Of a stretch of 64,000 bases of DNA, positions 21,040 to 32,699 are shown piece by piece. The stretch lies in assembly GCA_002077065.1 (NCBI GenBank), contig NAJO01000069.1:1-64000 (forward strand), in the 5' to 3' direction. The translations under genes and the position numbers were made by a program. The DNA comes from Cryoendolithus antarcticus. Lineage: Eukaryota > Ascomycota > Dothideomycetes > Cladosporiales > Cladosporiaceae. Each line of letters opens with the position of its first letter. Within the stretch, counting starts at the first letter, position 1. The notes beneath the pieces were generated by a model that saw only the letters and a list, made by a program, of their open reading frames with translations, made no database searches and was not told the DNA's origin.

Positions 21040-23084
21040 CTATCTCCCCACCATCGAGTTCGCCCTACTCGCACTCGGCGTCCCTCTCGGCGTCCCGCGC
21101 GGTGTGACCCTGCTCTCGCCAAAGAACCGCTGTTGCTGGCTGTACGTCCGCTCTTTCATATCCGGCCTCGTTGCTGCGGCGGCGTTCGAGCGCATGGCCG
21201 TGTTGGCTGCGGAGGAGGAGTTGAGGTCTGCGTCTGTGGGCTGGGATTTGTTGGCGCCGGCGAGGGATTTGGAGGCATGATAGGAGGAGCGGCGGCGGGC
21301 GATGGATGTAGCGCCTGCGGTATTGTCAGTATTGCTAGTATCAGGCGTGAAGAATGTAGAAGACTCACTGCCACGTCGCTCAGCTCCTGACTGCGAGATA
21401 TAGCTCATCTTCCGCCCAGTGCTGTCGTCCTTAGCATCCTGCAGCTTCTGCGCGAAAGGCGAACGTTTCCTCAACACTGGGCCCTTCCAGTAGATCACAT
21501 ACACCGCGATCACCAGCACGAACGAGATGCCGAACAGAATAGTGCAAGCGTACTCCAGGTTCTTGCCCGAGCTGGCGCCGATGTTGGTGAAGAATGGTGT
21601 CGCCGGGATGGTCAGCACACCAGCGAGGAAGTCGCGAGACCAGCCGTTGCCGCCTGTGGCAGAAGCGGAGTATGGCCCGTAAGCGCAGATCATGTAGTCG
21701 ATCGTGGCCATGTAGATAGCGTAGTTTGCAATTCCGATGATGGCCGCGAAGATCATGCTGCCGATCCAGTGGATGGGCGGGCCTTGAATCGTCCACGCGA
21801 AGCCGATCAAACCAATCGGCAGGCAAGGAGCGGTGTACAGCAGGAACCACAATCTGCTCTCGTACTGTGCGCGCTCACTCTCAGGATGCTCAGTTCGCTC
21901 CTTGATATTTCGCTTGATGGCTGGGATGAAGAGGATCCATGCGAGAAGGTAGCCGACTCCGATACTGCAGAAGGAGAGACCGACTTGTACTGTGCTGAAA
22001 CCCCATTGCTTGTACACGATGCTGAAGGACTGGATAAACATGAAGATGAGGGCGTCGCTGAAGCCTGAGAGGAGGGAGAGGACCAAGACGATCGGCTCTG
22101 TCAAGAACATCTTGAAGGGTCGGATCCAGGTTGTCATCACCTCTTTCGCGGAGAAGCGCTCCTTGAAGGGCACGAGCTCGTCTGGGCCCCATACGTTCGC
22201 GCCGGGGTCATTCTTGCGGCGCTTCTTGGCAATGCGGTCCATCATGATTGTCGTGCGGGTCTCAGGGACTGTGATGAAGTGGATGATCTGGATTGCGACG
22301 CCGAAGATGAGCTGGATCCAGATGGACCATCTGTGCCTTGTCAGTACTTTGGTTGTGATCGAGATGACAGGCAAGCTCACCTCCAGTCAAGGTATGCTTC
22401 GCTGAAGCCTCCCACCACGGGACCCAAGATGGACCCGCCGACAGAGGAGAACACGATGTATGCGACTGCGTACTGCTGCTTGTCCGACTCGAAGATGTCC
22501 GCGATCATGCCCAATGTGACTGATCCTCCTGCTGAAGACAGACCACCCAATGCTCTTCCCACCATGATGCTGGCGAAGTTCGGCGCCAGCGCAACAGGCA
22601 ATTGCCACAAGTTCACCAGTCCCAAACTCAGCTGCAAGATCGGCCATCGTCCAAACTCTTCACTCCAGGGCGCCCAGAGCTCACATCCGAAGGCGTAAAG
22701 CACCAGAAAGATCATCGCACCGCATCTCGCGGCTTGCGCAGAGACGCCAAACTCTTTCTCAATCCCCGGAATTGCATTACTGTACAGCGAAGTGTTGAAG
22801 TTCATGCTGACCTGCACCCAGAAGATGACTGTGAGGATATACCACTTCTTCCACTTTGGGAATGAGTAGCCTAGCTCATCGTAGCAGTCATCTTCTGTGA
22901 TCTCGTACTTGTCGTTGTTCTCATCGTGCTTGGGTGATGATTTCTCGCCTACGCCGGAGGAGGCGTTCGGGTTGTGTGCGGGGATGTTCTCGAGGGAGTC
23001 TTTGTCGGAGGAGGTGTTGTCGGAGATCTTCTCGGACATCTCCGAGGGCTCCAGGACGGACTGGATGGGTTCGAGGCGCGACAT
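21040..23084 (-). CDS. MFS transporter, DHA1/polyamine-type
   Basis: Plasma-membrane proton antiporter of the major facilitator superfamily, closest in motifs to the DHA1 polyamine and drug exporters. Exons 23084-22381, 22330-21369 and 21314-21040 give 646 residues. The first intron (50 bp) is certain because it joins two frames (LDWR to WSIW). The second (54 bp, GTGAGT...CTGAC...CGCAG) is in frame and inferred from its splice signals; without it the protein gains 18 residues. The N-terminal 90 residues are hydrophilic and Ser/Glu-rich. The family signature CELWAPWSEEFGRWPILQL follows the second helix, and 12 hydrophobic spans can be traced. The cytosolic tail of about 160 residues is Ser/Thr/Arg-rich with a TPRGTPRGTP repeat. 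The ATG at 23084 has the context CCGCCACCATGTC and is preferred over an upstream one at 23156. Confidence 0.88.
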
Positions 23085-24376
23085 GGTGGCGGTAGTGATG
23101 GGGTGTAGCGATGAGGGAATATTAAAGCCAGCCCATGGGCGATTTCTTACTGCCAAACAGAAGAAGATAGAATGGAGAGAAGAAAAGACAGCATATGCTT
23201 TGTGGGGAAGCGTAACGGTGATACCTTACTCTGCCTTACAGTTTCATCATCGCTGCAATTCCTTCCTTCACACTCCGCCTGATGACGTCCAAGTCGCGTG
23301 CAACTGGGTCGTGCTTGCAGGATTCGATGCTGTCAGTGGCTGGAAGTGCGGCGGATTGCTTTTGTGGGGGAGAAACCTTGTTTTCTCGGAAGCCTTGCCG
23401 AATGTCTTGGTCAGCTTGTGATACTTGACATGTCTTGGAGGATGTGCTTGAGTGATGGAGATCTTGGTTGACTTGTCGCCTACCTGATACGGTGCCAGTC
23501 TGAAACTGTCTGAGGATGCTCCTACAATAAAATTTGATGTCGAAATCTAAGGCTCGCAGCGCAAGACTCTCGGAATCTCCACACCCTCGAAATCCTTCGG
23601 CGGCACACCCTGAAGAATCGCCGATGCTCCACAGCGTGCGCGATGTCACATCCGTAGTCCTGCCGTTCTGCTGCCCATGTCATGAGCTCAGCATCCTGTT
23701 CACAATAGACCTCGTGAGCCTTTGATACCTCAGGCCTCACGTTGAAGCTTCATCCTCGTCATCCGTCGCGCTCCATCGACTCCATGATCCATGAATGTGA
23801 ATCTCAAAGTGCACTGATGTCATCTTGCGACAGTCGAGCTCTCGGAGGTCAAGACGGCCCGGCACACAGCTCATTGCGTTCTCTCTTGTCAGCTTCACAA
23901 ACAGACCTGCCTGCCCTGCAATTCAGCATTGTCCCAATCGTCAGCGCGCTCCTCTGAGTTGCCAACTGCCAGATCTCTGCTCTCAAGATGGGCCCAGTCT
24001 CGGCTCTGTTATGGCCTGACGCATGACGACTCTTGCATTGTTTACGCCGCGAGAAGGCCTATCGCAGCGTGGGTGACGCTGTTCTCCCTTGCCAGCATGG
24101 GCGTGCTTCTCGCGCGGAAAGCAATTGGGAAGTATTGCGCAAGATTAGGCTGACCTTGAGCAGTCCAGCGCATGTTCAGGTCTACCCAGCACTGTGGCTC
24201 ATCTGACCTCGCTGCACTTATTCATTGGTAGGTAGCGAAGTCAGTTACTTCCCCTCATCTTTCACTCCACACAGAATTTCCAGATCTTGAAAAGATGCAT
24301 TACCAGTCCAACTTCCCCTCTGTGCCTCTGGTCGCTCTTCCTCGATCTCACCGGGGACCGCGAGATCTACCGTATC
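23085..24376. other. Divergent intergenic region with one weak gene candidate
   Basis: It separates the starts of the MFS gene (-) and the unknown gene (+). A possible small gene at 23236-23740 is listed separately. The rest shows no coding signal that I can support. Confidence 0.4.
23236..23740 (-). CDS. Possible small multi-exon gene (low confidence)
   Basis: From ATG 23740 a frame reads MRPEVSKAHEVYCEQDAELM and on for about 45 residues with balanced composition. A T-rich stretch ending ATTGTAG (near 23522) looks like a splice acceptor. Downstream, two frames both look codable: one ends with LDVIRRSVKEGIAAMMKL at 23236, the other contains KYHKLTKTFGKASEKTRF. I cannot settle the exon structure or the family. 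If real, the product has roughly 110-140 residues and no signal peptide or membrane helix. It may equally be the long leader region of the MFS gene. Confidence 0.25.
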
Positions 24377-26234
24377 ATGGACCAGCAACTTAGCTCCAGG
24401 TACGTTGCGTTGTATGGAAATACAAGCACCTCTTGCTTGCGCCCAGCACACGCGCCTAGCTCACATCCCACACCAAGAGCTCCGATCAGCGAAGCATCCG
24501 CTCTATCTCCAGCAGAAGCATTCTGGCAAGATCCGTTCTCCTACCCAAGCTCTCCCGAGCATAGTCATCGACCAGGACTCATGACATACTACTTCGACAG
24601 CAGTACGAACACCAGGCCATGCTTCTACTGCGTACTGGACAAACAGCTGGAGTCGCCGCGGCCGCGCTCGACGTCTGAATCTCTGCAGCCTCGCTCAACA
24701 CACGCGCGAACGGTATCTGACGCACAACGCAACGAGCAAGTCGTTCACCTCCGCGAACTTGGAATACCAGATACTTCTCATACACACTTGATCAACACAT
24801 ACAATCCAAGTCGCCCATTGTGGCACATGACTCTCTGTCAGCGTCACCGCGCGGATAGGGCGACAGCTTGGGAATCCTTCGTGGCGAGGTGCTCGCGCTC
24901 CAGAGAACACGACAGAGCGGAGTATGTGCCTGGCGATCTGATGCAGTCACCTGAGTATTACTCGCCAGTGTCTCCGGACTTGCGACCGACTGCTAGCCTG
25001 ATTGGGCCGCGATGGATAGTGCCAGCTCCTGACGCTTCCCGCCTTCCCATGGCGACTGCTGCGCCCCCCGATTTGATGGGCTTCGCCAGGGCCAGGGGGC
25101 TGTCGGATAGCATGCCTCTCGACGACGCAACCTTTACTACACCGTTCGTAGCCTCCCGGATCGATCCCTATTCTGGGATATCAACAGCGCAACGCGGATC
25201 GCGCGAGCACATTCGGGGGAGCAGATACACCGGGCGCGTCCGCGGCTACGTCGATGAACGCCATGATCCGACCTCACCTGTACTGTCCGCCACTGCTCGT
25301 GATGGAAGCGCCCGAAGCGAGCATGCCGATGGATTCCGATGGCGGATCGAGCCCCGGCTGAGCCGACATTCCCGCTCACCATCGCATCCAGATAGTCGTT
25401 CCCGTCTCATGACCCTTCCATCGAACTTCACTTACGAGAACGACGCTCCCACCTCGCCTGTGCTGGATCCTGAGGCTGCCTTCTTTGACTTCTTGCACGA
25501 AGACTCGGAGGTGCTCTCTCCGCTCGCAATAGAGCAGACACTAGATGCAACGCCCTCATACCCCGACCCAGCGCCCACCGGCACACTGATACCTGCAGCT
25601 GGAGATCGGGAGCAAGAAGAGCATGCAGAATGCATGCCACTGGTACGTGTAATCCCCAGGATGATCATGAATCCCGCAATTGAGATGGTGTGAGTAGGCT
25701 CGGCATGCAAAGAGGAAGTTCGTGTGTCTGCGTGTTACAGCGCCTGAACCGTCGGCGCCGAATGCGACACCTACGAGTCCTGTAACGTCTCCTGTGAGCA
25801 TCATGGCTCCTGTGCGAGATAACGAGAACACACAGAATAAGGCTGAAGCTATACTCCATGATCTCGGGGATCATCTGGCGCCGCAGCAAGATAGACTCGA
25901 TAGTGAGTGGGCACGACGGAGATGGCAAGAGCAGCGTGAGAGCACGCAGCTGAGGGCCATGCAACAGGAGCTGAAAGATATGGACTCGGACGTCACCGAT
26001 AACATGGCGAAGGCGGTGCTGAGGCATGGCCGGAAACAGAGGAATGCTGAAGAGGGGAATGTTCAAGATGAGGTGATACACGCAGACAAGACGCCGGGCG
26101 GGATCGATACTGAAGCGGCGGCGCCTGTGAGCCAGCTGAGCGAGGGCTGGTGGAAGGCAAGGCAAGAGAAGGCTAAGCTGATTATTGCGGCGGACTATCC
26201 TGCGGTTGTTTGGAGGGAGGTGCGATGGAATTGA
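24377..26234 (+). CDS. Unknown, largely disordered protein
   Basis: I do not recognise this 600-residue product. Exons 24377-25642 and 25698-26234 are joined by a 55-bp intron (GTACGT...GAGTAG) that removes the stop ending the first frame; its size matches other introns here. The chain is rich in Ser, Pro, Arg and Asp and has several SPVL or TSPV motifs. A CFYCVLD block and an LCQRHR block at roughly 85-165 could form a small folded or metal-binding part. The last 130 residues look helical and charged (EWARRRWQEQRE, QLSEGWWKARQEKAKLI). The ATG at 24377 has A at -3 and G at +4. The frame is open 90 bp further upstream but has no other ATG. No membrane helix. A regulatory or scaffold role would be a guess. 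Confidence 0.6.
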
Positions 26235-26912
26235 TGTTGGTCTAGAGGGCAGCAACGCCGCAAGGACTGTGTGGTCTCAGATACGTAGCTTGTACATATC
26301 GGCACTCCAGAAAGCTTGATCAGATGCGTTTCCCCTTTATCATGCACTACCATGCCGTGGGGGGGGCATCAGTATTTGACGCCCAAGTCGTGCCTGCAAA
26401 AGTCCGGCCGCAATTTTCCGATGTCGCTGTGTGATCTCTTCATCTATACGGGTGTCGACAGCGCGCAAGCACAACCTTCTGAGCATATACTGGCGGAAGG
26501 TTGAGACTGTTGTCACTGGCGATCCATAGTCAGCCTCGTGTATCGATCGTGACACTCAGAGCATTCTGTACACAAACATCTGCGCGATTGGCTCATCAGC
26601 TGCGGACCCCTGCGGCTCAAACGGCAGCCTTTCACGCAAACAGCAGTCGCTGTATTGTACTGGGTGCTTGGCGATCCGAGACTGCAAATTTGCTGCAACC
26701 ATGTCTGTGAGGTACTTCAATCTTCATAAAGTGACAGCTTTCGACCATCTTGAACTGTCTCCGAGGTACACTACCTGACTGCAAGACTGTTGCAGTTGGG
26801 TCGGAATGAGCATTTCCTACCTTCCAAAAAGATAGAGAAGCCACAGCATATTGACATATACGTATGCATTTAGATACGTGTCAGGTAGATATACTCTAGA
26901 ACTATCAACAGC
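26235..26912. other. Convergent intergenic region
   Basis: Lies between the 3' ends of the unknown gene (+) and the S28 peptidase gene (-). I see no gene. A run of eight G lies near 26359. Confidence 0.5.
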
Positions 26913-28877
26913 TCATGCCTTCCAGTGATGCCAGCCCTTCGGGAACTCATGGACCCACGCCACAATCTGCGCAACACTCTCGTCGATCACCTTCTTCGCT
27001 CCGGCGTTGACTAAGCCGTTCTGCGTTACCAAGTCGCTTGTGTGGAAGCCGCCGGGTACGAGGTTGACGGGTACTTGCGCTGTGCTTTGGAGTGGGCCAC
27101 CAGGTCGACTTTCTGCCGATACAGTGGCTTCGCGCCATGGATCGGTGCCACCGTTGACGTAGAGCAGCCGTGATGAGTTACGGGTGTTCCAACCATCCGT
27201 GTAAGCATTGACCTGCTCTTCTGTCCTGCCTGCCGCAATGCCGTACTCAGTCCCATCTGGCGCAGTAGGGAAGTACAGCCCACACATCCTAGTGTAGTAC
27301 TCCGGCGTGATGAGACGCGACACGATGGTCGGCGTACCTTCAGGCGCGCCATCCTGCCAGTACCCAAACGGCTCATTGCACGTCATCCACACCCATTGCC
27401 GATCCACGGCATTGCTCAGGCTTGTATCGGTGTACAGTGGGGACGTTGCGTTGTAGCTGTCCAGACATGCGGTGTTGTTCTCTCCGGCAAAGTCGGCGTA
27501 GCCGTAGCCTTCGCAGTAGCCCGGGAGGAGCTCTTCTTTCATCCATTGTGCGTAGCCTGCAAGGGCTTGATCTAGACCGACACCCGAGGCAGATGGCAAG
27601 GTAACGTTCGTCGCGTTATTCGTTTGTGCGGGTGAGACATTCTCGATGTAGTCGCACCATGTGAAGAAGCCTGTTGTTCGGTAGAATTGATTGCCTTGCC
27701 AAAGCCATGGACCGTTCTCGAGAGCGGCCATGAAGTCGTCGTTGTGCTCGACAGTCTCGAGGCCGAATTGCGTCTTCAATGCTGTAACTTCCTCCGCAGT
27801 ACCGGTCTCAAGGACATTGTCCATGTAATCAATGACCTTTGTTACATCGGCAGAGCAGTTGGCGGGCATGCCTTGTTGTACTGGAACAAAGTAACGCCAG
27901 AAATCGGAAATGGCCTCGACGACTGCGGACGACGCGTAGTACGCCCAGAACGTGCCTGGAGATACACTCTCAACCCACGCGGTCAAGGCTCCGGAGTAAG
28001 AGCCACCGACGAGGACCCATGGTACTGCACCAGCGTTGCTGCTTGCTCGGCCATGAACAAAAGGAAGTCGTGCATTGTTCGCGAAGTTCGTCAGATCCTT
28101 GATCGAGTTCTCGAGTGTAAGATACTTCATGTTCTCGGTTGTTAGGTTTGTGTAGGGTGTCGATGTACCCCAGTATCGATGTTCGATCACGATGGCTGCG
28201 CCTCCGATCTCTTGCGCAATTACACCTGTCGTGCGATTCGTCGTCAAGTAGGATGTATAACCAGTCGCGTTGACCTCACCGGGTGTGAAGAGGACTACTG
28301 GAGAGCCTGTGTCGTCGTTAGCATTGGCTGTGACTCGCCGTTGCTATTTCGTCTCGAAACAGTGGACGCTTCTGTCTAGCTGGTGACATTGCTGCCATCT
28401 CGATGTGCCATTGGCTTGAACACCAATACTTTACTGCAGCTCTCGAAGGCATGGCTGATGCAGCCTCCGCAAACATGCACCAAACCGCAGCAGCTGTCAG
28501 TCGGACAGTCGTAGCCTTGAGACTGGGCCGGATGCAGAACAAGTGCCTCTTGCCTCTGCCTCACTATTATCCCGCTCTCACTGATGTCTCACTGTCTCCA
28601 CTCCCTCACCGTGCCGCCTTGGAGACCACAGGAAAAGCATGCTCGACTCACCAGGTCCTTTCCAATACGTCGTGTCATAGAAGTAAAACTGCTCAAATGT
28701 TCCCAAGCTGGGGTTGCTGTGGTCAATCAGCTGCTTGAAAGTCGCATTTCCCATCTGCGGCACATGCTGCCAGTCTCTTCCTGGTAGATGCCATGATGAC
28801 TGCCAGTTCTGCATGTCTCGCACTGAACGCGCAGACACGCTCGCCGCGAGCAAACATACTGTAACGAAGGAGCGCAT
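26913..28877 (-). CDS. Secreted serine carboxypeptidase, family S28
   Basis: Secreted prolyl-type serine peptidase related to lysosomal Pro-X carboxypeptidase and fungal S28 endoprotease. Exons 28877-28652 and 28306-26913 encode 539 residues; the join restores YWKGPG-SPVVLFTPGE. Residues 1-16 are a signal peptide (MRSFVTVCLLAASVSA). The triad is visible: Ser178 in GGSYSG, Asp464 in NGGTDPW and His497 in GGFHTSD. EHRYWG at about 117-122 is the usual family landmark. Several N-x-S/T sites suggest glycosylation. The intron is 345 bp, six times the local norm, with good ends (GTGAGT...GACACAG). The gene probably feeds extracellular protein breakdown, often at acid pH. The ATG at 28877 is fixed by the signal peptide. 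Confidence 0.92.
28307..28651 (-). other. Unusually long intron in the S28 peptidase gene
   Basis: Splice donor GTGAGT and acceptor GACACAG are clear, and splicing joins the frames exactly. Most other introns here are 50-66 bp. The interior shows no strong open frame and no obvious terminal repeats. Confidence 0.7.
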
Positions 28878-29280
28878 GATGAGAGACTGTGGAACGGTGA
28901 AGATGCGACAATGTCCTACCTGCGCCTGTCCATCCTCATATGCTCACTGCTCAACTTTCTTGATCAGTCCGCACCAGCAAACCATCGCCGTCACCATCTG
29001 CAGGGCCATCCTCGTACCTGACCCTGCCGTCTAAGCCGGATACTACATCGCACATCCGCCTTCCGCATCGCGTGTAGTTCGAGCACGCTATCGTGCGCTA
29101 CCCACGACTACCCAGCAGAAAGTGCAGCAAGCGCGGCGAAGTGGAGTGAAGGTTGCAAAGTTGATGGAAGAGTTGCGGACATGTTACCGAAGAGGGGAGG
29201 TGCGAAGGATAAGCGTTGGCAAGGTTTGTGAGGTGATGACGCCCGCGGGCAGGATCAAGTGGGGTAGTGACGGTTGATCA
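28878..29280. other. Promoter of the S28 gene up to the transposon edge
   Basis: Normal dinucleotide composition with no sign of RIP. The last bases, TGATCA at 29275-29280, directly flank the transposon's left inverted repeat. Confidence 0.5.
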
Positions 29281-29315
29281 GTATTAGCAAGTGTCTCAAA
29301 ACATGATCCGAGGTC
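29281..29315 (+). repeat. Left terminal inverted repeat (35 bp)
   Basis: Exact reverse complement of 36184-36218. Including the flanking GTTGATCA (29273-29280) against TGATCAAC (36219-36226), the symmetry extends to 43 bp. The repeat keeps its CA and TG dinucleotides, unlike the interior. Confidence 0.95.
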
Positions 29316-29469
29316 AAGTTGGGTGAATCGTAGTAGAATCGTGGTAGCCTCGACCCAACAATGTACTCTGCGTTGATCTACGTGCAGTGCTGCGCTGCCA
29401 TTGCGCTGCTAATTGCGCTAGTATCTCATATAACAGCCTCGCTGCCGCCTTGCTATCGCCTCGCCATAT

Positions 29470-30610
29470 CAATCAACCCTTTAGCGCCGCAATCTCAGCC
29501 TTCGCCTCCTCCAAACTAGCCTCCAGCTTATTCACCTACCTTAGCGCAATGGCGAGCTCCTGCTTTAACGCCTCCAATACACCCTTAGTCGCTAAGCCAG
29601 CCTCTTTAACCTCCTATAGCTTAATCTTAGTCTTCTTGCCGGTAGCCTTAACCGTAACCAGCTTTGCCTATAGAGCTCCTACCACATCCTCGCTAGCCTC
29701 GTGCGGCGCCTCGCGCGCCTACGGCTTCTTCCCTAGCACTACGTTTAAGGCCTTTAAGCTAACCTCCGCCTCGCTACGAGTATTACCAATTCTTACTAAC
29801 GCCTCTTCCTCTACCTCCTTAATCTTATTAGCTACCGACGTAGTAGTCTTCTCCGCTATGCTAATGATCTACGTGCTAGCGGTTCTTCTAGCCTCCGTAA
29901 TCCCTACCTTTATCTACTCTTACTCCTTATTAAACTCGGCCTTTACCGCTTTTAGCTTCTCGTTAATCGTAGTCTCCGTAATCTCGACGTACTTATCGAT
30001 ATTAGCCTTAAGAGTAGCTGAACCGCTAGTCTCCTCTCTATCTCCGATAGCGTTAGGTATCTCCTTATCCTCCTCTAGCTTAACCGACGCTATATAGCCC
30101 TTCTTACCCTACCTTTTATAATACCCGTATACCTTATCCTTCCCCTTAAACACCCTATAAGGTCTATAACTAGGGCGAGTGCACTAGGGGTAAGGATTTA
30201 GCGTATCTATGCCCTCGTTAGTCTCTATAATCTTACTACCCTATTCAATCTTACGGATAGCGTATAGCGCTAACTTCTTACTACTAGTTCCGAGCACCTT
30301 TAAATAGGCATCCTTCTTATTCTTCTATATGTCTAGAGAGTAGAACTACTAATCCCTATTATTAGTGGTTATAGGACGGCGGAAGCTATTAACGCTATAG
30401 CGAGTTAGTAGCGATTTAGACTCTTAAGCGTCGTAGGTGGCTTATAAGCGTATAGTAGCATTATACTGCTTATAGGTTATTTCTACAACCATTATAAAGC
30501 GGAAGGTAGGCGGTAGCTACGGCGTTCTAATAAGGCGATACGGTAATAATAGCGATAGTGCGGAGAGTGCGAAGAGGCGATAGGGATAGCGAGGCTATCG
30601 TATAGTAGAT
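29470..30610 (-). pseudogene. Decayed coiled-coil ORF, left copy
   Basis: Read on the minus strand this is a former protein gene with RIP stops. It begins near 30350 with RDYQFYSLDI, goes on through a GSKIIET block and a YRVFKGKDKVYGYYKR block, then a long Lys/Glu/Ala-rich coiled coil (KLEEDKEIP, EAEVSLKALNVVLGKKP) towards 29470. The same order of blocks occurs at 34950-36060, about 5.45 kb away in the same orientation. The shared upstream tract near 30524-30610 includes TTCTAATAAGG. Function unknown; a DNA-binding or structural partner of the transposase is a guess. Limits are approximate. Confidence 0.65.
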
Positions 30611-31089
30611 AGATGCAAATAGAAGTAGGAGGTGGTTATTAAAGTAAGTAGTAAACGGTAAAGTAAGTAGTAAACGGTAAAGTAAGTAGTGAACGGTAAA
30701 GTGAGAATCGTAACGCCTCGCGTAGGGGAATCGTACGTACAAACATAGGTAAGGAAAGAACGACCGTATTATTATACTTATGCTACTAGTAAGAGCACCG
30801 CGAGGCTATAGTAAGGTAGCTACGAGGCTATATACTTAAATAGATGCTCGAATATCCTCCTCTACTATCTTATACTATTACCGCGAGGCTACGGTAGAGC
30901 AAGCGCGAGGCGCTATGCTTAATTAACCGTTACTATACTACCCGCCTTACCTCCTAGACTACTACTACCCTTCTTATCTATTCACTAATCACCTCCTCCC
31001 TCGTAGCTCGCGGTCCGAGGGCTTAATTATGCGCTTCGAGGCCTAAGGCCGTTATAGCAGCTACCGAGGGTCGTTAGGTAGGTCCTTAT

Positions 31090-31650
31090 CGGCCGAAGAG
31101 TTCGCCTCGTGCTAAGCCTAGTTCTTAGCCTCGTAAAAGAGCTAGTAGTGCTCTCTACCGGCTACCTCGCTTAGCTCCGATATACTACCCCTACGGGGAT
31201 AATACGTAATTAGCGTGTTAAGGTTAATAAAGGGAGGCGGCTTTAAAGGGTTAATAGGCGGCGTATCGAGGTTCTTCTCGGGTTTAATGAAGATAGACGT
31301 ATCGTCGTCTTCGTCGTCGTTATGATCTAAAGGCGGTAGTGCTATACGCTTGCGTGCCGCCGCGGCCTTAGAGCCCTTCTTAGGGGAAGGCCTCTTCCGC
31401 TTCGACGAGGTAGCCGAGGCTCGTAGTAAGGCTATACGAGAGCCTTTGTTAGGCTTCTTAGGAGTAGGTATTAGCGACGGCTACGAGGCTAGCGGCGAGG
31501 ATGCGGCTAGATTCGTAATAGCACGCTACTATGCTACGATCTTAAACTCCTTACTATCCCTCTTACTATTGTCGAATTTCATCTATTACTCCTCGAGGGA
31601 CTCGCTATCGGTATAGTTGAAGGTAATAGGATATAGGGTATCGTTAGTAA
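31090..31650 (-). pseudogene. Decayed charged ORF inside the transposon
   Basis: The minus strand reads a basic stretch (RPSPKKGSKAAAARKR), then an acidic one (DHNDDEDDDTSIF), then PINPLKPPPFINLNTLITYY. It looks like a nuclear, disordered protein with a nuclear-localisation-like signal. TAG and TAA codons interrupt both ends. Family not recognised. Confidence 0.5.
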
Positions 31651-32699
31651 AGCTAGCGTAGAAGAAGTGCTCTATATAGCTAGGTAGGTCGCGTACGATA
31701 AGGCTTATACCTAAACGAGCGATAATAAAGTCGATAACGGAGGATCCGGATGCTTCGTACGTATACTAATAGAAGCTATCCTTCTAGATAGCAAGGCAGT
31801 GCGGCTCCGAGTAGCTATTACCTTCGTCTAAGGCGTATACGTACTACGTATATAACTTAGCCTTATAGCGAAAGGCCGGAGGTAGTAGCTTTATAGGGCG
31901 TATAGTACTAGTATTTAGCGGAGGATGCCCTTAAGCGGCGGTAGTAGCACTACGACGACCGGCAATAGTTGCTCTACCGGCGTGCGTGCGACGAGGATCA
32001 AAGGCAGCCTAGCGAGCGGCTTCGACGATGTCCCTTAAAGGGATAGAAGGGAAGCTACGGTAGCCTAGTAGAGCGGGAGCCGCCTCGTGCTAGGATCGTA
32101 ATTAGCCTCGTAAAGCGAAATAGCTAACTAAACACTCACCCTTAACCTGCCTTCGACTCGCTACGGCCTAGTACCCGCCTCGCCGGCGCTAACACTAGGT
32201 TAGCGTTACGTAGTTCGAGGCGCCGGCGCCTACGGTAGTAGTGGATTCGGATTAGACTTGCTATAGACCTCGCACTAGTTATAGTTGCCGTATATCTCTA
32301 TATAGTTAAAGCCCTCCTTTAGATAGAAGGTGCCCTAGAGGTTAGACGTTATATTGCGATTAAAGGAGGGTTATAAGGAAAGGAAGCAAGGAAAGGAAGA
32401 GTAAAGCGGCTAGCTTTTGAATTACGAGGGGACTACTAGTATATAGCGAGTATATAGCGATTAGGAATGAAATAGACGTATCGCAATTAGTGCTATAACT
32501 TAGCCGCGATTCCGTAGCGATTCCGTAGCGATACTATATATAGCGTTCTTATGTTACGTCGCTTAGAGCGAGCGTATAGCGATTCTATAGCGAGTTAGTA
32601 TTATTATATAATATAGCCCTATAGCATAGATTACGCCGTACGATAAGATTAAACGCCTCGCGGTGGAATCGCTATACGTATACTTAAAGGGCGGGATCA

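Noticed and set aside
29387..30097. Plus-strand 236-codon Ser/Leu/Ala-rich frame at the left of the transposon
   Set aside because: RIP on the minus-strand gene leaves its antisense open. The minus strand shows the real, decayed coiled-coil ORF, duplicated at 35-36 kb.
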